64,000 nt of DNA from positions 1,364,001 to 1,428,000 of the forward strand of contig OZ014419.1 in the NCBI GenBank assembly GCA_963965975.1, written 5' to 3'. Numbering within the stretch: position 1 is the first letter of the stretch; each line of letters starts with the position of its first letter. The notes beneath the pieces are model-generated. The model saw nothing but the letters and a program-made list of their open reading frames with translations, had not been told where the DNA came from and ran no database searches. Source of the DNA: Xestospongia bergquistia (taxonomy: Eukaryota; Porifera; Demospongiae; Haplosclerida; Petrosiidae). Shown piece after piece: positions 53,180 to 64,000 of this stretch. The position numbers and the translations under genes were made by a program.

Positions 53180-55378
53180 ATGGCTCTTGGTTTGGAGTTG
53201 AATAGTCAGAGATACTTGGATCTGCTCACGAAATTGATTGGAGAGACAGAGTTTTTGCAGAATAATCCTCCAAAATTCATACCTCAAGAAGACAGGTATG
53301 TAGAAGACATGTGACAATGATATGTAATTATATCATCATTTTAATGCAATTCTGGTTTCATTCTCTTCAGAGCTATTAAACATCTTCTTGAAGCTCTCAA
53401 GTCTCACACTATTGAAAATGGTGGACCACTAAAAGTTGAACATGTCACTTATGTTGAAGGACGTGGCAATCTTATCATAGGATATTCACCTCCGAGTGCT
53501 ACTGAGGGTACTATATCATTTATAGGTAGTCATTTAGACTGTGTTCCTGCTGATCCTGAGACATGGGAAAGACATCCCTTCAAGTTAACTGTGGAGGTAC
53601 ATATAATTCTGGTTTCAAACTTTACTTTAAAAATGATATAAAATTATTGCTATATTATAGGGTGACAAGTTGTATGGACGTGGTACTACTGACTGTTTGG
53701 GACATGTTGCTCTGATAACAGAATTGTTTATCCAGCTGGCTGAAAAGAAACCTCAACTCAAACGTTCCGTGTGGGCTGTCTTCATTGCATGGTAAGTCAA
53801 ACCTGCTACATTAACCAGAAATCAAAAGTAATGTAAAATAACTTGTTTGTTTAGTTAAGGTAATTCATATGTGAACACCATGTGATAATTGATTTAGAGA
53901 TTAATAACAGGGCTTCTATAATCACTATTTGATTTTTAACTTATTCCTATACTTAGTGAGGAGAATACTTCAATACCTAACGTTGGAGTAGATGCTATGC
54001 TTAAAGATGGCAGGCTAGAGAATTTCAAGAATGGACCTATATATTGGATTGACTCAGCTGACAATAATCCTTGTGTTGGTAGGTTAATTGTTAACATGTG
54101 TTTGTTTTGTTAACTTCAAGCTTCAAATTCAAAGATACATGTTAGATATTAGAATTTTATTTAGTATAGATGGTTATCTTTGCTCCATTAGGTACTGCTT
54201 CGGCTGCAATGTGGAAATTGAGAGTCGATGGTCGTCTTTTTCACTCAGGTCTCCCTCATAAGGTAACTGTCCAATACTGTGACATTTTATGTAGACCAAG
54301 TTAATTTGACAGGGCATAAACAGTGTGGAATTGGCTGATGAAGTGGTTTCCTATCTACAGAAAAAATTCTATGAAAACTATCCTGCTGTATGTTATTATA
54401 ATGAATACATTAATAAATAGTGATTTATGGTTGGGTAGGGCAATGAGCAATGACCACATTGATAGATAGAATCTATTTTCCTCGTAGCATACTGATGAGG
54501 AGCGTTACATGTTTGCCACACCCTCTACCATGAAACCCACTCAAATTCAATGTTCTGAAGGTGCTGTTAACCAAATTCCTGCTTGGACTGAGGTCAAAGG
54601 TCAGATCATGTACTATATTATGACAACTGATGAATATTCTATTAAAGGTGATATACGTCTTACTCCTTTCTATGATATTGATGAGTGCATGGCAAGAATT
54701 ATGGGATTAGTGGAAGAGCTAAACAAAGGTCTGGTATTTAGTACAAGCTAGCTATTCAACTTATATGTCTTTACTATAGACTTTAGTGTTCTACCAACAC
54801 GTGGTCCATGTAGCAAGTATTCCATCACTGATACTACAACTGGTGAGAGTTTTACTGGCAAACTGACCTTCAAATTTGAGGGAGATGCAATGAAGGTAGT
54901 TACCGTGACAACAATAGAGCATTACTTCCCTTATCTAGGGCATTGCTTGTAATATGAATAGCCAGGGCTTCAAATTCCTTCATGAAGCTACTAAAGAAGT
55001 TCTTGGAGAGAGTAAGCCTTTCTCTATCTGTGGTAGTCTCCCTCTTGTGGGAGACCTGCAAAAGGCTGGCTTTGATATTCAGGTACCACTTTCATGAGCT
55101 AGTGTAAAATTTGATTTGATACAATCATACTACCTAGCTATCATTTTGTTATTATAATAGAAATAATAGAGAAATAGACTAAAATCCAGACTAAATGGAA
55201 TAGACATTTTAACTGACTATGTATAAATTGCTATAGATCAATCAGGTATCGTTTCTCACTACAGACATGTGGTTACGGTCACAGTCATGTCTACCATGGC
55301 AACAATGAGTACTGCAGTCTCTCATGTATGCAGAATGCCATCAAAATTCTGAGCCACATAATAGACAAGTACAACTAG
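53180..55378 (+). CDS. Acetylornithine deacetylase-like M20 hydrolase (gene B)
   Basis: The start MALGLELNSQRYLDLLTKLI is followed after a 75-bp intron by AIKHLLEALKSHT, then SFIGSHLDCVPADPETWERH, LYGRGTTDCLGHVALI, FIACEENTSIPNVGVDAML, KLRVDGRLFHSGLPHK, TPSTMKPTQIQCSEGAVNQI, GDIRLTPFYDIDECMARI, a C-terminal half with GSLPLVGDLQKAGFDIQ, and CGYGHSHVYHGDNEYC. HxD, GRGTTD and EE cover the expected M20 metal site. About 11 exons give about 430 residues, close to plant-type acetylornithine deacetylases. All splice sites are canonical and no break was found. It is the most compact and complete family member here. Its last exons were duplicated to 59037-59480 as a pseudogene. A TTTTTTAATAAATT signal-like word lies near 55490. 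Confidence 0.87.
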
Positions 55379-56189
55379 TGTTGGCAGTAGTGTATGATTC
55401 CTATATTGCCATAATAAGAGACAAACATTGAATTTTCCTATGTGCTAGGTCCTTTTTGTTACATGTATTAGTTTTTATTTACTGTTTTTTTTAATAAATT
55501 CTTTCCCCTACTTATTATCAAACTATGTTGAGTCTTCTGAGGAAGCTGATCATGACTTGTCTGTAACTTTTCACTGGAACATCATATACACAATTTCAAT
55601 TAAGCACATGTAGGTAATAATAACAGCTAGCATATTAAATATTGAATGTATTATATAGTCTGACTTCAGCCAGACATGACATAATATGACATCAAATATA
55701 TGTTATATCAAGGTCAAATATACACAACCATTACTTTCAGACATACAAGAAATGAGTACAGACATGACAACTAGACATATCATTGAAATCATTAACTAGA
55801 ATTATTAATCAGATACTACAAACACATCTGGATTTTCCTTTTTACATTATGTATAGTACACTCCTCTTCGGATCCTCTGAGATTACTCACTCACTATACT
55901 CTTAGATCATCACTCATTAAACTTTGAGATCGTTCACTTACTACATTTGTATGTAGTGCACACACAAACACAAATTGCATTATGACAGACATAAGTCTAT
56001 TGATCTATGATCAATTTTTTTTCTATACCATTACTTAACTGTTACAAAGGTCTCTTGGATGTTATCTGAATGTTGCTTTTGTATGATTTCTGTACTTGTT
56101 ATATAAAGGCCAGTTGGATGGTCTGACCATCATTATTACAATTAGGCACTGTTTCTTGCTAAGGAATATTCTCATCTACATATATCATC
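55379..56189. other. Intergenic region B to C
   Basis: No gene is seen. The part from about 55545 is homologous to 59560-60150, upstream of gene D, as part of the second tandem duplication. Confidence 0.7.
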
Positions 56190-58581
56190 ATGGCTTTGAA
56201 TTCGGAACTTAACAAGGAACGTTTCTTGGATCTATTGAAAAAACTCATTGGAGAGACTGTTAACTTGCAGAATGATCCTGATAGAGGATACATTCCTAAA
56301 GAGGAATTGTAAGTTAATTAAAGAGCATGTGTGATATATACATTATTCTTCACAAGTTCTCTAAGAAGCTAGCTTGACAACTGTTACAATATAGACAGGA
56401 TGATGTTGATTATTTCCATGCATGCATGCTCTGTCAAAGCCATGCATGTAGTGTATATATACAAAGATTTAAAGAGATAATGCACAGGACAAAAAAAGAA
56501 ATTCTCTCTATATATAATATATGCAAAATATATACATGTGTTTTTAACAATTTACTACTACAAGTATATAATGCTGCAATACATACAGGGCTTGTGCTCA
56601 TGTCTTGGATGCAATTAAACCATATCTTATTGAAAATGGTGGATGTCTCTGTCATGAACACTTGGTTTATGATAAGAAACAAGAACGAGGGAACCTCATC
56701 ATTGGGTATGTGCCACCAACTTGGAAACCTGAAAATGGGACAGTGTCTTTCATTGGGAGTCACTTTGATGTAGTACCAGCCAATCCTGACGATTGGAATG
56801 TACCTCCATTTGAACTTACTATTGACACTGATGTGAGTGATTTTATAGTATAACCTAGTCATCTTTTAAATGAGTGTTCTACATATAGGGTGATAGTTTG
56901 TATGGACGTGGTACTACTGACTGTCTGGGACATGTTGCTCTGATAACAGATCTTTTTATCCAGTTGGCTGAGAAGAAACCTGATCTTAAACGAGCTGTTT
57001 GGGCTGTTTTTATTTGCTCGTGAGTAATTTTAACTGTATAAGGCAATGTAGTATTGAAAAATAATAATATTGTTTAGTGAGGAATACACTACTCCTGGTA
57101 TTGGAATAGATCGATTGCTCTCTGAAGGAAAACTAGAACGATGCCAATATGGACCTTGTTATTGGATTGATTCCTCAGAGCGTCAACCTTGCATTGGTAT
57201 ATAGAGAATGATATAAAATTTATAAATGTCCATTTAAATTACAGGTTGTGCGTCAAAGGCTAATTTTGTTGTAGCTGCTACTGGGAAAACTGGTCATTCC
57301 GGATTTCCAAAACAGGTTATTGTTGCTTTTTGACTAGTTTACACAAAAAATGTTTGTTCTCTCAATAATAGGCCATTAATAGCATTGAGTTTGGTGATGA
57401 AGCATGCAAATACCTACAGGATAAATTCTATGCTGATTTCCCAGCTGTAAGTGTTTTAATGTATAAGAAATGTCTTACTTAAATTCTATTGTCAAGCATC
57501 CTCAAGAGGAAGAGTATGGTTTTCAATCATCTTCTTCAATGAAACCAACTCAACTTGTGCAGACTGAGAACAGTATCAATCAGATACCAGGCTATGCAGA
57601 AATTAATGGTAAAACTGCACATAATGGAACAACTGATACTCTAACAATTATAGTATATGCTAATAATTACATGTCATGCATATATAGTACCATACTTCAG
57701 TTTCCATGGAAATGAATAACAATAAAACAAAATTAATTCAATCACTCACTTTTATATATCTGTGAATTTAGGTGACATTCGTCTCACTCCATTCTATGAT
57801 ATTGATGATTGTAAAGCTAAACTCAAAGAATATGCAGAAGAGCTCAATCGAGGTAATTATTATTATAATGTGGTACAGAAAGTTCATTTAACATTAATGA
57901 TCATTACAGATCCAACTGTTCTTCCAAGTCGTGGTCAGTCTGGGTATGTCATTACTGACGATACTGGAGTTCTCATTAAAGGTGAACTGGAATTAAAATT
58001 TGTTGGAGAAACACTAAAGGTATTAGATCCATTAGCTGATAATTATAAGTATTGGATTACATAACATGTAGTAGACACACAAAAATGTCATGTATCCTAG
58101 ATACATGGTGTAGTAATGTTTGTGAACTTTGTCTGACTATGAGCTAACTTGTAGTGCACATGTATTAATTACACTTAATTGTATTTTGTGGATTCCATAG
58201 TGGATTACATTATAATATAACAGAATCACAAAACCAGTAATATAGGTTACACATATATAGGGCATAGCTTGCGACCTTGATTCTGATGGATACAAGAACT
58301 TAAAAGCTGCTGTGACTGAAGTTGTTGGAGAGAGTGTTCCTTACTCCATCACTGGTAGTCTGCCTGTTGTTGGTGACCTTCAAGATAAAGGTTTTGACAT
58401 TCAAGTATGACACATTACGGGAGAATAGTGCATGTATTGGTTCTTGTCTTGCTATATATAGATTATTGGGTTTGGTTTTGATGCTGTTTACCATGGTGAC
58501 AATGAGTATTGTAGTCTTTCCTGGATGGAAGATGGTATGAAAATCATGACTCGTATTTTAGAGATGTACAACGAGCAATGA
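56190..58581 (+). CDS. Acetylornithine deacetylase-like M20 hydrolase (gene C)
   Basis: Same exon plan as gene B. The protein starts MALNSELNKERFLDLLKKLI, then SFIGSHFDVVPANPDDW, SLYGRGTTDCLGHVALI, FICSEEYTTPGIGIDRLL, GKTGHSGFPKQ, SSMKPTQLVQTENSINQIPG, GDIRLTPFYDIDDCKAKL and SLPVVGDLQDKGFDIQ, ending GFGFDAVYHGDNEYCSLSWM. The HxD, GRGTTD and EE metal motifs are kept. Compared with A and B, GYGHSHVYHGD has become GFGFDAVYHGD and LFHSGLPHK has become TGHSGFPKQ, so substrate preference may differ. All exons are open. The intron before exon 2 is about 280 bp. Gene D is a near copy. Confidence 0.86.
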
Positions 58582-58964
58582 AAACCAAGAAATGTTTATG
58601 ATTTATATACCACCAAACTTTATAACCCTATAGGCTGATCTTTTTTCTTTTAAGAAGTTATTAAATAAATATTGTGATTGTGTTGTAGAATTGATTTCAT
58701 TATATTCAAGTAGTAAGTGATTGTCAATGATATCATTTTAAGTTGTAAAGGCAGAAAACCAGTACATAATTTTACTGTAAAGCAAGAAAATTTGGCAAGC
58801 TAGGAGAAAAAATTAAGTTCATACATTTTTGAGAAAATGAAAATAATTTGTATTATGAAGATGAATCATTTGGTATATGATGACAATGTATGAGAAGGAT
58901 AATAGATAATGACTATTCTTCTCTTTATCATTTTTTATGACTAATAAACATGTATAGTATAAGT

Positions 58965-59040
58965 AAATGCTGTTTATAATGGTATGAGTATTGCAGTCTA
59001 TCCTGAACAGAAGATAGAACAAAAATCACAAGTACTATAA
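58965..59040 (+). pseudogene. Relic of an ArgE-like terminal exon
   Basis: TGCTGTTTATAATGGTATGA followed by GTATTGCAGTCTATCCTGAACAG matches the last exon of gene C (58472-58540). The His and Asp codons of the YHGDN motif are lost and there are small deletions. An equivalent relic follows gene D. Confidence 0.75.
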
Positions 59041-59480
59041 ACTGACCTTCACATTTGACAATATGAAAGTAGTTACCACGACAACAATATAGCATTACTT
59101 CCCTTATCTAGGGCATTGCTTGTAATATGGATAGCCAGGTTTTCATATTCCTTAATGAAGCTACTAAAGAAGTCCTTGGAGAGAGTAAGCTTTTCTCTAT
59201 CTATGGTAGTTTCCCTCTTGTGGGAGACCTGCAAAAGGCTGGCTTTGATATACAGCTGCAATTTTCATGAGCTAGTATTTAATTTGATGTTAGCTAGCTA
59301 GCTGCCATTTTGTTATATAATAGAAATAATAGAGAAATAGACTAAAATCCAGACTAAATGGAATAACTGATGATGTATAAATTGCTATAGATCAATCAGG
59401 TATTGTTTCTCACTACAGACATGTGGTTAGCCACTGGTTACAGTCACAGTCATGTCTACCATGGCAACAACAAGTTTGTT
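59037..59480 (+). pseudogene. Broken copy of the 3' end of ArgE-like gene B
   Basis: Three 3' exons of gene B are recognisable. They carry substitutions, a lost donor (CAGGTACCA became CAGCTGCAA near 59253), an insertion in GTGGTTACGG that gives GTGGTTAGCCACTGGTTACAG, and an internal deletion that removes the NEYC end. No upstream exons are attached. It arose with the second tandem duplication. Confidence 0.85.
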
Positions 59481-60150
59481 TAAAAAAACTCATTCCCTTA
59501 CTTATTATCAAACCTATTTTTAGTTTTTTGAAGAAACTGACTAGTGGAGAAATGTTCTATATGAAGGGAACAGGTCTGTCACTTTACTATAGGAACATCA
59601 TATATACAATTAAGCACATATAAGTAATAACAGCTAGCATGTTAAATATTGAATGCATTATATAGTCTGACTTCAGCCAGACATGACATAATATGACATC
59701 AAATATATGATATCAAGGTCAAATACACACAACCATTACTTTCAAGAAATGAGTACAGACATGACAACTAGACAAATGTATCATTGAAATCATTAACTAG
59801 AATTATTAACCTTTTTACATTATGTATAATACACTCCTTGTCGGATCCTCTGAGGTTACTCACTCACTATACTCTGAGATCATCACTCATTACCTTTCAG
59901 ATCATTCACTTACTACATTTGTATATAGTGCACACACAAACACATTTTGTATTATGACAGACATAAGTCTATTGATCTACAATCAATTGTATTCTATACC
60001 ATTATTTAACTGTTACAAAGATCTATTGGATGTTATCTAAATGTTGCTGTTGTATGATTTCTGTACTTGTTATATAAAGACCAGTTGACCATACAATTAG
60101 GCCCTGTTTCTTGTGCATGCTAAGGAATATTCTCATCTATATATATCATC

Positions 60151-62612
60151 ATGGCTTTGAATTTAAAACTTAACAAGGAACGTTTCTTGGATCTATTGAA
60201 AAAACTTATTGGAGAGACTGTTAACTTGCAGAATGATCCTGATAGAGGATACATTCCTAAAGAGGAATTGTAAGTAAATTAAAGAGCATGTGTGACATAT
60301 ACATTATTCTTCACAGGTTTTCTAACAAACTAAATTAGCAACTGTTATAATATAATCAAGATGATGTTGCATGAAATTTTGATTTAGTTTCCTAGTCTTA
60401 GATGAGTATATATGTTAGACATACTCAGATAGGTATTAGACAAGTTACTAAGTAACTGCACATATTTCATTGTAGGATTATTTCCATGCATGCATGCTCT
60501 GTCAAAGCCATACATATAGTGTATATATACAAAGATTTAAAGAAATAATGCACAGGACAAAAAAAGAAATTCTCTCTATATATAATATATGCAAAATATA
60601 TACATGTGTTTTTAACAATTTACTACTACAAGTATATAATGCTGCAATACATACAGGGCTTGTGCTCATGTCTTGGATGCACTTAATCCATATCTTATTG
60701 AAAATGGTGGATGTCTCTACCATGAATACTTGGCTTATGATGAGCAACAAGAACGAGGGAACCTCATCATTGGGTATGTGCCACCAACTTGGAAACCTGA
60801 AAATGGGACAGTGTCTTTCATTGGGAGTCACTTTGATGTAGTACCAGCCAATCCTGATGATTGGAATGTACTTCCATTTGAACTTACTATTGACACTGAT
60901 GTGAGTGATTTATAGAATAACCTAGTCATCTTTTAAATGAGTGTTCTACATATAGGGTGATAGTTTGTATGGACGTGGTACTACTGACTGTCTGGGACAT
61001 GTTGCTCTGATAACAGATCTTTTTATCCAGTTGGCTGAGAAGAAACCTGATCTTAAACGAGCTGTTTGGGCTGTTTTTATATGCTCGTGAGTAATTTTAA
61101 CTGTATAAGGCAATGTAGTATTGAACTATAATAATATTGTTTAGTGAGGAATACACTACTCCTGGTATTGGAATAGATCAATTGCTCTCTGAAGGAAAAC
61201 TAGAACGATGCCAATATGGACCTTGTTATTGGATTGATTCCTCAGAGCGTCAACCTTGCATTGGTATATAGAGAATGTTATAAAATTTATAAATGTCCAT
61301 TTAAATTACAGGTTGTGCGTCAGCTGTTTCTTTTGTTTTAGCTACTACTGGGAAAACTGGTCATTCCGGATTTCCAAAACAGGTTATTGTTGTTTTTTGA
61401 CTAGTTTACACAAAATATGTTTGTTCTCTCAATAATAGGCCATTAATAGCATTGAGTTTGGGGATGAAGCATGCAAATACCTACAGGATAAATTCTATGC
61501 TGATTTCCCAGCTGTAAGTGTTTTAATGTATAACAAATGTCTTACTTAAATTCTATTGTCAAGCATCCTCAAGAGAAAGTGTATGGTTTTCAATCATCTT
61601 CTTCAATGAAACCAACTCAACTTGTGCAGACTGAGAACAGTATCAATCAGATACCAGGCTATGCAGAAATGAGTGGTATGACAACATAATGGAACAACTG
61701 ATACTCTAACAATTATAGTATATGCTAATAATTACATGTCATGCATATATAGTACCATACTTCATTTTCTGTAGAAATGAATTTTTATATATCTGTGAAT
61801 TTAGGTGACATTCGTCTCACTCCGTTCTATGATATTAATGATTGTAAACGTAAACTCAGAGAATATGCAGAAGAGATCAATCAAGGTAATTATTATTATA
61901 ATGTGGTGCAGCAAGTTCATTTAACATTAATGATCATTACAGATCCAGCTCTTCTTCCAAGTCGTGGTCAGTCTGGATTTGTCATTATTGGCGATACTGG
62001 AGCTATCACTAAAGGTGATCTGGAATTAAAATTTGTTGGAGAAACACTAAAGGTAATAGATCCATTAGCTGATAATTATAAGTATTGGATTACATAGCAT
62101 GTAGTAGACAGACAAAAATGTCATGTATCCTAGATACACGATGTAGTAATGTTTGTGAACTTTGTCTGACTATGAGCTAACTTGTAGTGCACATGTATTA
62201 ACTACACTTAATTGTATTTTGTGGATTCCATAGTGGATTACATTATAATAACAGAATCACAAAACCAGTAATATACATTACACATCTATAGGGCATAGCT
62301 TGCAACCTTGATTCTGATGGATACAAGAACTTAAAAGCTGCTGTGACTGAAGTTGTTGGAAAGAGTGTTCCTTACTCCATCACTGGTAGTCTGCCTGTTG
62401 TTGGTGACCTTCAAGATAAAGGTTTTGACATTCAAGTATGACACATTACAGGAGAATGGTGCATGTATTGGTTCTTGTCTTGCTATATATAGATTATTGG
62501 GTTTGGTTTTGATGCTGTTTACCATGGTGACAACGAGTATTGTAGTCTTTCCTGGATGGAAGATGGTATGAAAATCATGAGTCGTATTTTAGAGATGTAC
62601 AACGAGCAATGA
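60151..62612 (+). CDS. Acetylornithine deacetylase-like M20 hydrolase (gene D)
   Basis: Near-identical to gene C in exons and introns: MALNLKLNKERFLDLLKKLI, SFIGSHFDVVPANPDDW, LYGRGTTDCLGH, FICSEEYTTPGIGIDQLL, GKTGHSGFPKQ, GDIRLTPFYDINDCKRKL and GFGFDAVYHGDNEYC. Metal-site motifs are intact. Differences from C include SAVSFVLATT for SKANFVVAAT, and EYLAYDEQQERGN for EHLVYDKKQERGN. An insertion of about 120 bp in intron 1 (60370-60480) is not in C. All splice sites look canonical and no stop was found, so it is probably a young functional duplicate. Confidence 0.86.
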
Positions 62613-63192
62613 AAACCAACCAACTTTTGATTTATACACCAGCAAACTTTATAACCTTATAAGATGATTTTTTTAAAGAAGTTAGTAAATTGTGATTTGT
62701 GTTGTAGATTTGTTTTCATTATTCAAATAGTGATCATCAATGATATCATTTTAAGTTATAAAGGTAGAAAAACTAGTACATAATTATTTACCTGTAAAGT
62801 AAGAAATTTGGCAAGTTGAGAGAAATGAAGTCAATGTGTTTTTGAGAAAATGAAGATATTTTATATTATGAAGATGAATCATTTTGGTATGATCTGTCTA
62901 ATGATGATGTAGGAGGAGGATAATGACAATTCTTCTCTGTAACATTTTGTATGACTCAAAAATGCATATGTTTACAATGGTATGAGTATTGCAGTCAATC
63001 CTTAATGGAGATAGAACAAACATCACAAGTAGTATTTGAGATATGTTAACAAGTAATGAAAACCAACAACATCCTTGATATTTATACTTTCAATTTTAGT
63101 TTATAAGGTCAGTCTTTAGAAAGGTTTGTAGAAGAAATTTGTGTTGTAAAATTAGTTTTCATTATTTTAGTAGCAGTGATCAAAATTTATCA
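62613..63192. other. Region downstream of gene D
   Basis: The 3' untranslated region of D is followed by AT-rich DNA homologous to 58582-59040, including the terminal-exon relic at 62958-63070. Nothing else is recognised. Confidence 0.65.
62958..63070 (+). pseudogene. Relic of an ArgE-like terminal exon (second)
   Basis: GTTTACAATGGTATGAGTAT to AGTAATGAAAACCAACAAC matches the last exon of gene D through its stop and 3' flank, with deletions and a lost reading frame. It is the same relic as at 58965-59040, but longer here. Confidence 0.75.
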
Positions 63193-63413
63193 TTATATCA
63201 CCATAAATTGTAGAACATGATCAATTAGTTCATTGAAAAGGTCTAGTCCAGTTGGCAGTTGTAGGTGGTGGAAATCTATATATTATAAACAGTAATTAAT
63301 TGTGTTTGTTATGATATATAGCTATTCTACTCCTATGTTTTAAATACCTTGATTGTTGGGTTGAAAAACCTGGGATAGGAATTGGATGAAGTCCTCCAGT
63401 AGGGGGTCTGGGT
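63193..63413 (-). CDS. Candidate alternative C-terminal exons of the MFSD1-like gene
   Basis: Two candidate exons (63348-63413 and 63193-63275) have proper splice borders (TTTGTAG acceptor, AAGGTATTT donor, ATATATAG acceptor). Joined, one frame reads DPDPLLEDFIQFLSQVFQPN and then DFHHLQLPTGLDLFNELIDH, stopping at 63193. This looks like real amphipathic protein. Joining to the transporter exon would need a donor at GAACTTG/GTTTCT near 63596, which is weak. They may instead belong to another isoform or gene. Confidence 0.35.
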
Positions 63414-63542
63414 CTACAAAAGTACAAATATTTTTAATATAAATTATATTAAAATTTTGAACATATCAGTTCCATATAAATATGGATAATACTTTATTTT
63501 AAGCTAACAATTAACTCTAATATTGCAAATTATAATCAGTAA

Positions 63543-64000
63543 TTATAATGCATGTTCTCTTTCCAGTTCTTCTTGATTCATCCATTGAGAGAAACCAAGT
63601 TCAATTGTACTTGACGAAGATGTGCTATCAGATGATGATGACTCATCTGATGAGGAAGAGGAGGATGATCCCTCAGATGATGATGATGAGGATGACGATT
63701 CTTCTTCTTCTCTAGCTTTTCTAGTCTTTGCTGATATATTTAGTGTACTCTTGTCTGAAGTAGCGTCAAGTAAACAGAGATCAAGTGCCATTATAAATGC
63801 TACAAACAGTAATAAAGAGTAGAACATTTCCAGTATTTTAAAACCACCATTATCAGCTATATAACCAGTTACAAGAATCACTATAATATAGAGAATAGCT
63901 TCAAATGAGCCTATTATTCCATAGACAGTTGCTTCATGTGATTCTGGGACCAAGTATGCAGGTACTGGCGACAGTGCTGAACAAAACAAGGAATCAGAGA
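63543..64000 (-). CDS. MFSD1: MFSD1-like major facilitator transporter, C-terminal part (partial)
   Basis: Only the 3' exon (63543-63976, acceptor TTGTTCAG just upstream) lies in the window. It encodes LSPVPAYLVPESHEATVYGI, then two transmembrane helices (YIIVILVTGYIADNGG and FYSLLLFVAFIMALDLCLL), then a cytosolic tail. The VPE...TVYG and following helix pattern fits the last transmembrane segments of MFSD1, a lysosomal transporter. The tail is a long Ser run broken by Glu/Asp (SSSSEGSSSSSSSDESSSSD), rich in possible CK2 sites, and ends EELEREHAL at 63543. The gene continues beyond 64000. Confidence 0.7.
   Translation of the reverse strand, partial: SDSLFCSALSPVPAYLVPESHEATVYGIIGSFEAILYIIVILVTGYIADNGGFKILEMFYSLLLFVAFIMALDLCLLDATSDKSTLNISAKTRKAREEEESSSSSSSSEGSSSSSSSDESSSSDSTSSSSTIELGFSQWMNQEELEREHAL

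Larger units (their letters stand above)
54864..59036. repeat. Second tandem duplication, unit 1 (ArgE-B tail + ArgE-C)
   Basis: The unit runs from the exon of gene B containing AAACTGACCTTCAAATTTGA through the B 3' end, the B-C spacer, gene C and a terminal-exon relic downstream of C. It matches 59037-63070 in order and orientation. Confidence 0.8.
58582..60150. other. Region C to D: exon relics, ArgE-B tail pseudogene, spacer
   Basis: A terminal-exon relic (58965-59040), the broken copy of the gene B 3' end (59037-59480) and the duplicated upstream spacer (59560-60150) fill this interval. No intact gene lies here. Confidence 0.75.
59037..63070. repeat. Second tandem duplication, unit 2 (pseudo-B tail + ArgE-D)
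   Basis: The counterpart of 54864-59036 in the same order: gene B 3' exons (decayed), spacer, ArgE-like gene D, terminal-exon relic. Gene C and D starts are 3,961 bp apart. Small deletions in the pseudo-B part account for the shorter offset. Confidence 0.8.

Noticed and set aside
56434-56862. Minus-strand ORF with a twin at 60502-60831
   Set aside because: Antisense shadow of ArgE-like exon 2 plus intron 1. Conservation between copies follows from the recent C/D duplication.
47457-62612. Identification of the M20 genes as CNDP2-type cytosolic dipeptidases
   Set aside because: The family fold is shared, but GRGTTDCLGHVAL, STMKPTQ, GDIRLTPFY and the GSLP(L/V)V-DLQ...GFD(I/V)Q block fit acetylornithine-deacetylase-type proteins better. 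A phylogeny would be decisive.

Overview
This is eukaryotic, almost certainly animal, nuclear DNA. It is AT-rich. The genes are densely packed and split by very short GT-AG introns, often 45-80 bp, with CT-rich 3' ends. Animal-type genes (RNF146-like RING-WWE ligase, MOB1, a cadherin with about 35 repeats, bifunctional PAPS synthase, antenna-bearing glutamate dehydrogenase) sit beside an acetylornithine deacetylase family that most bilaterians lack. Compactness plus this gene content suggests an early-branching animal, most likely a demosponge. That placement is inference; no species was tested.

Layout. 1-462: foldback hairpin and a possible terminal exon of a gene lying to the left. 979-3751 (+): amidohydrolase with 14 reconstructed exons. 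3943-6637 (-): PAPS synthase. 6836-7559 (-): RNF146. 7731-9795 (+): MOB1, head-to-head with RNF146 across about 170 bp. 10415-31287 (+): giant cadherin whose introns hold many micro- and minisatellites. 32342-37161 (-) and 38626-41876 (-): two glutamate dehydrogenase genes made by a tandem duplication with a readable junction near 37,820. 42128-49480, 53180-55378, 56190-58581 and 60151-62612 (+): four acetylornithine-deacetylase-like (ArgE-type M20) genes, plus fossils of further copies. 50555-52326 (-): secreted immunoglobulin-domain protein between the first two. 63193-64000 (-): 3' end of an MFSD1-like transporter.

The 42-63 kb part is the accessory, fast-changing region. The first ArgE-like gene has an intron of about 5.2 kb. 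On its opposite strand lie two small secreted-protein genes that I read as paralogs of an unrecognised family; both end in a mini-exon encoding C-P-x-x-C. The same intron carries a large nested palindromic element. The first GDH copy has in its first intron a LINE reverse-transcriptase fossil and a NIDO-like gene fragment that the second copy lacks.

Functionally, GDH (glutamate/2-oxoglutarate) and ArgE-type deacetylases (N-acetylornithine to ornithine in characterised relatives) both touch glutamate-ornithine-arginine metabolism, and one duplication copied GDH together with the first ArgE exon. Whether the neighbourhood is functional or accidental cannot be decided from sequence alone. No tRNA, rRNA or CRISPR was seen.
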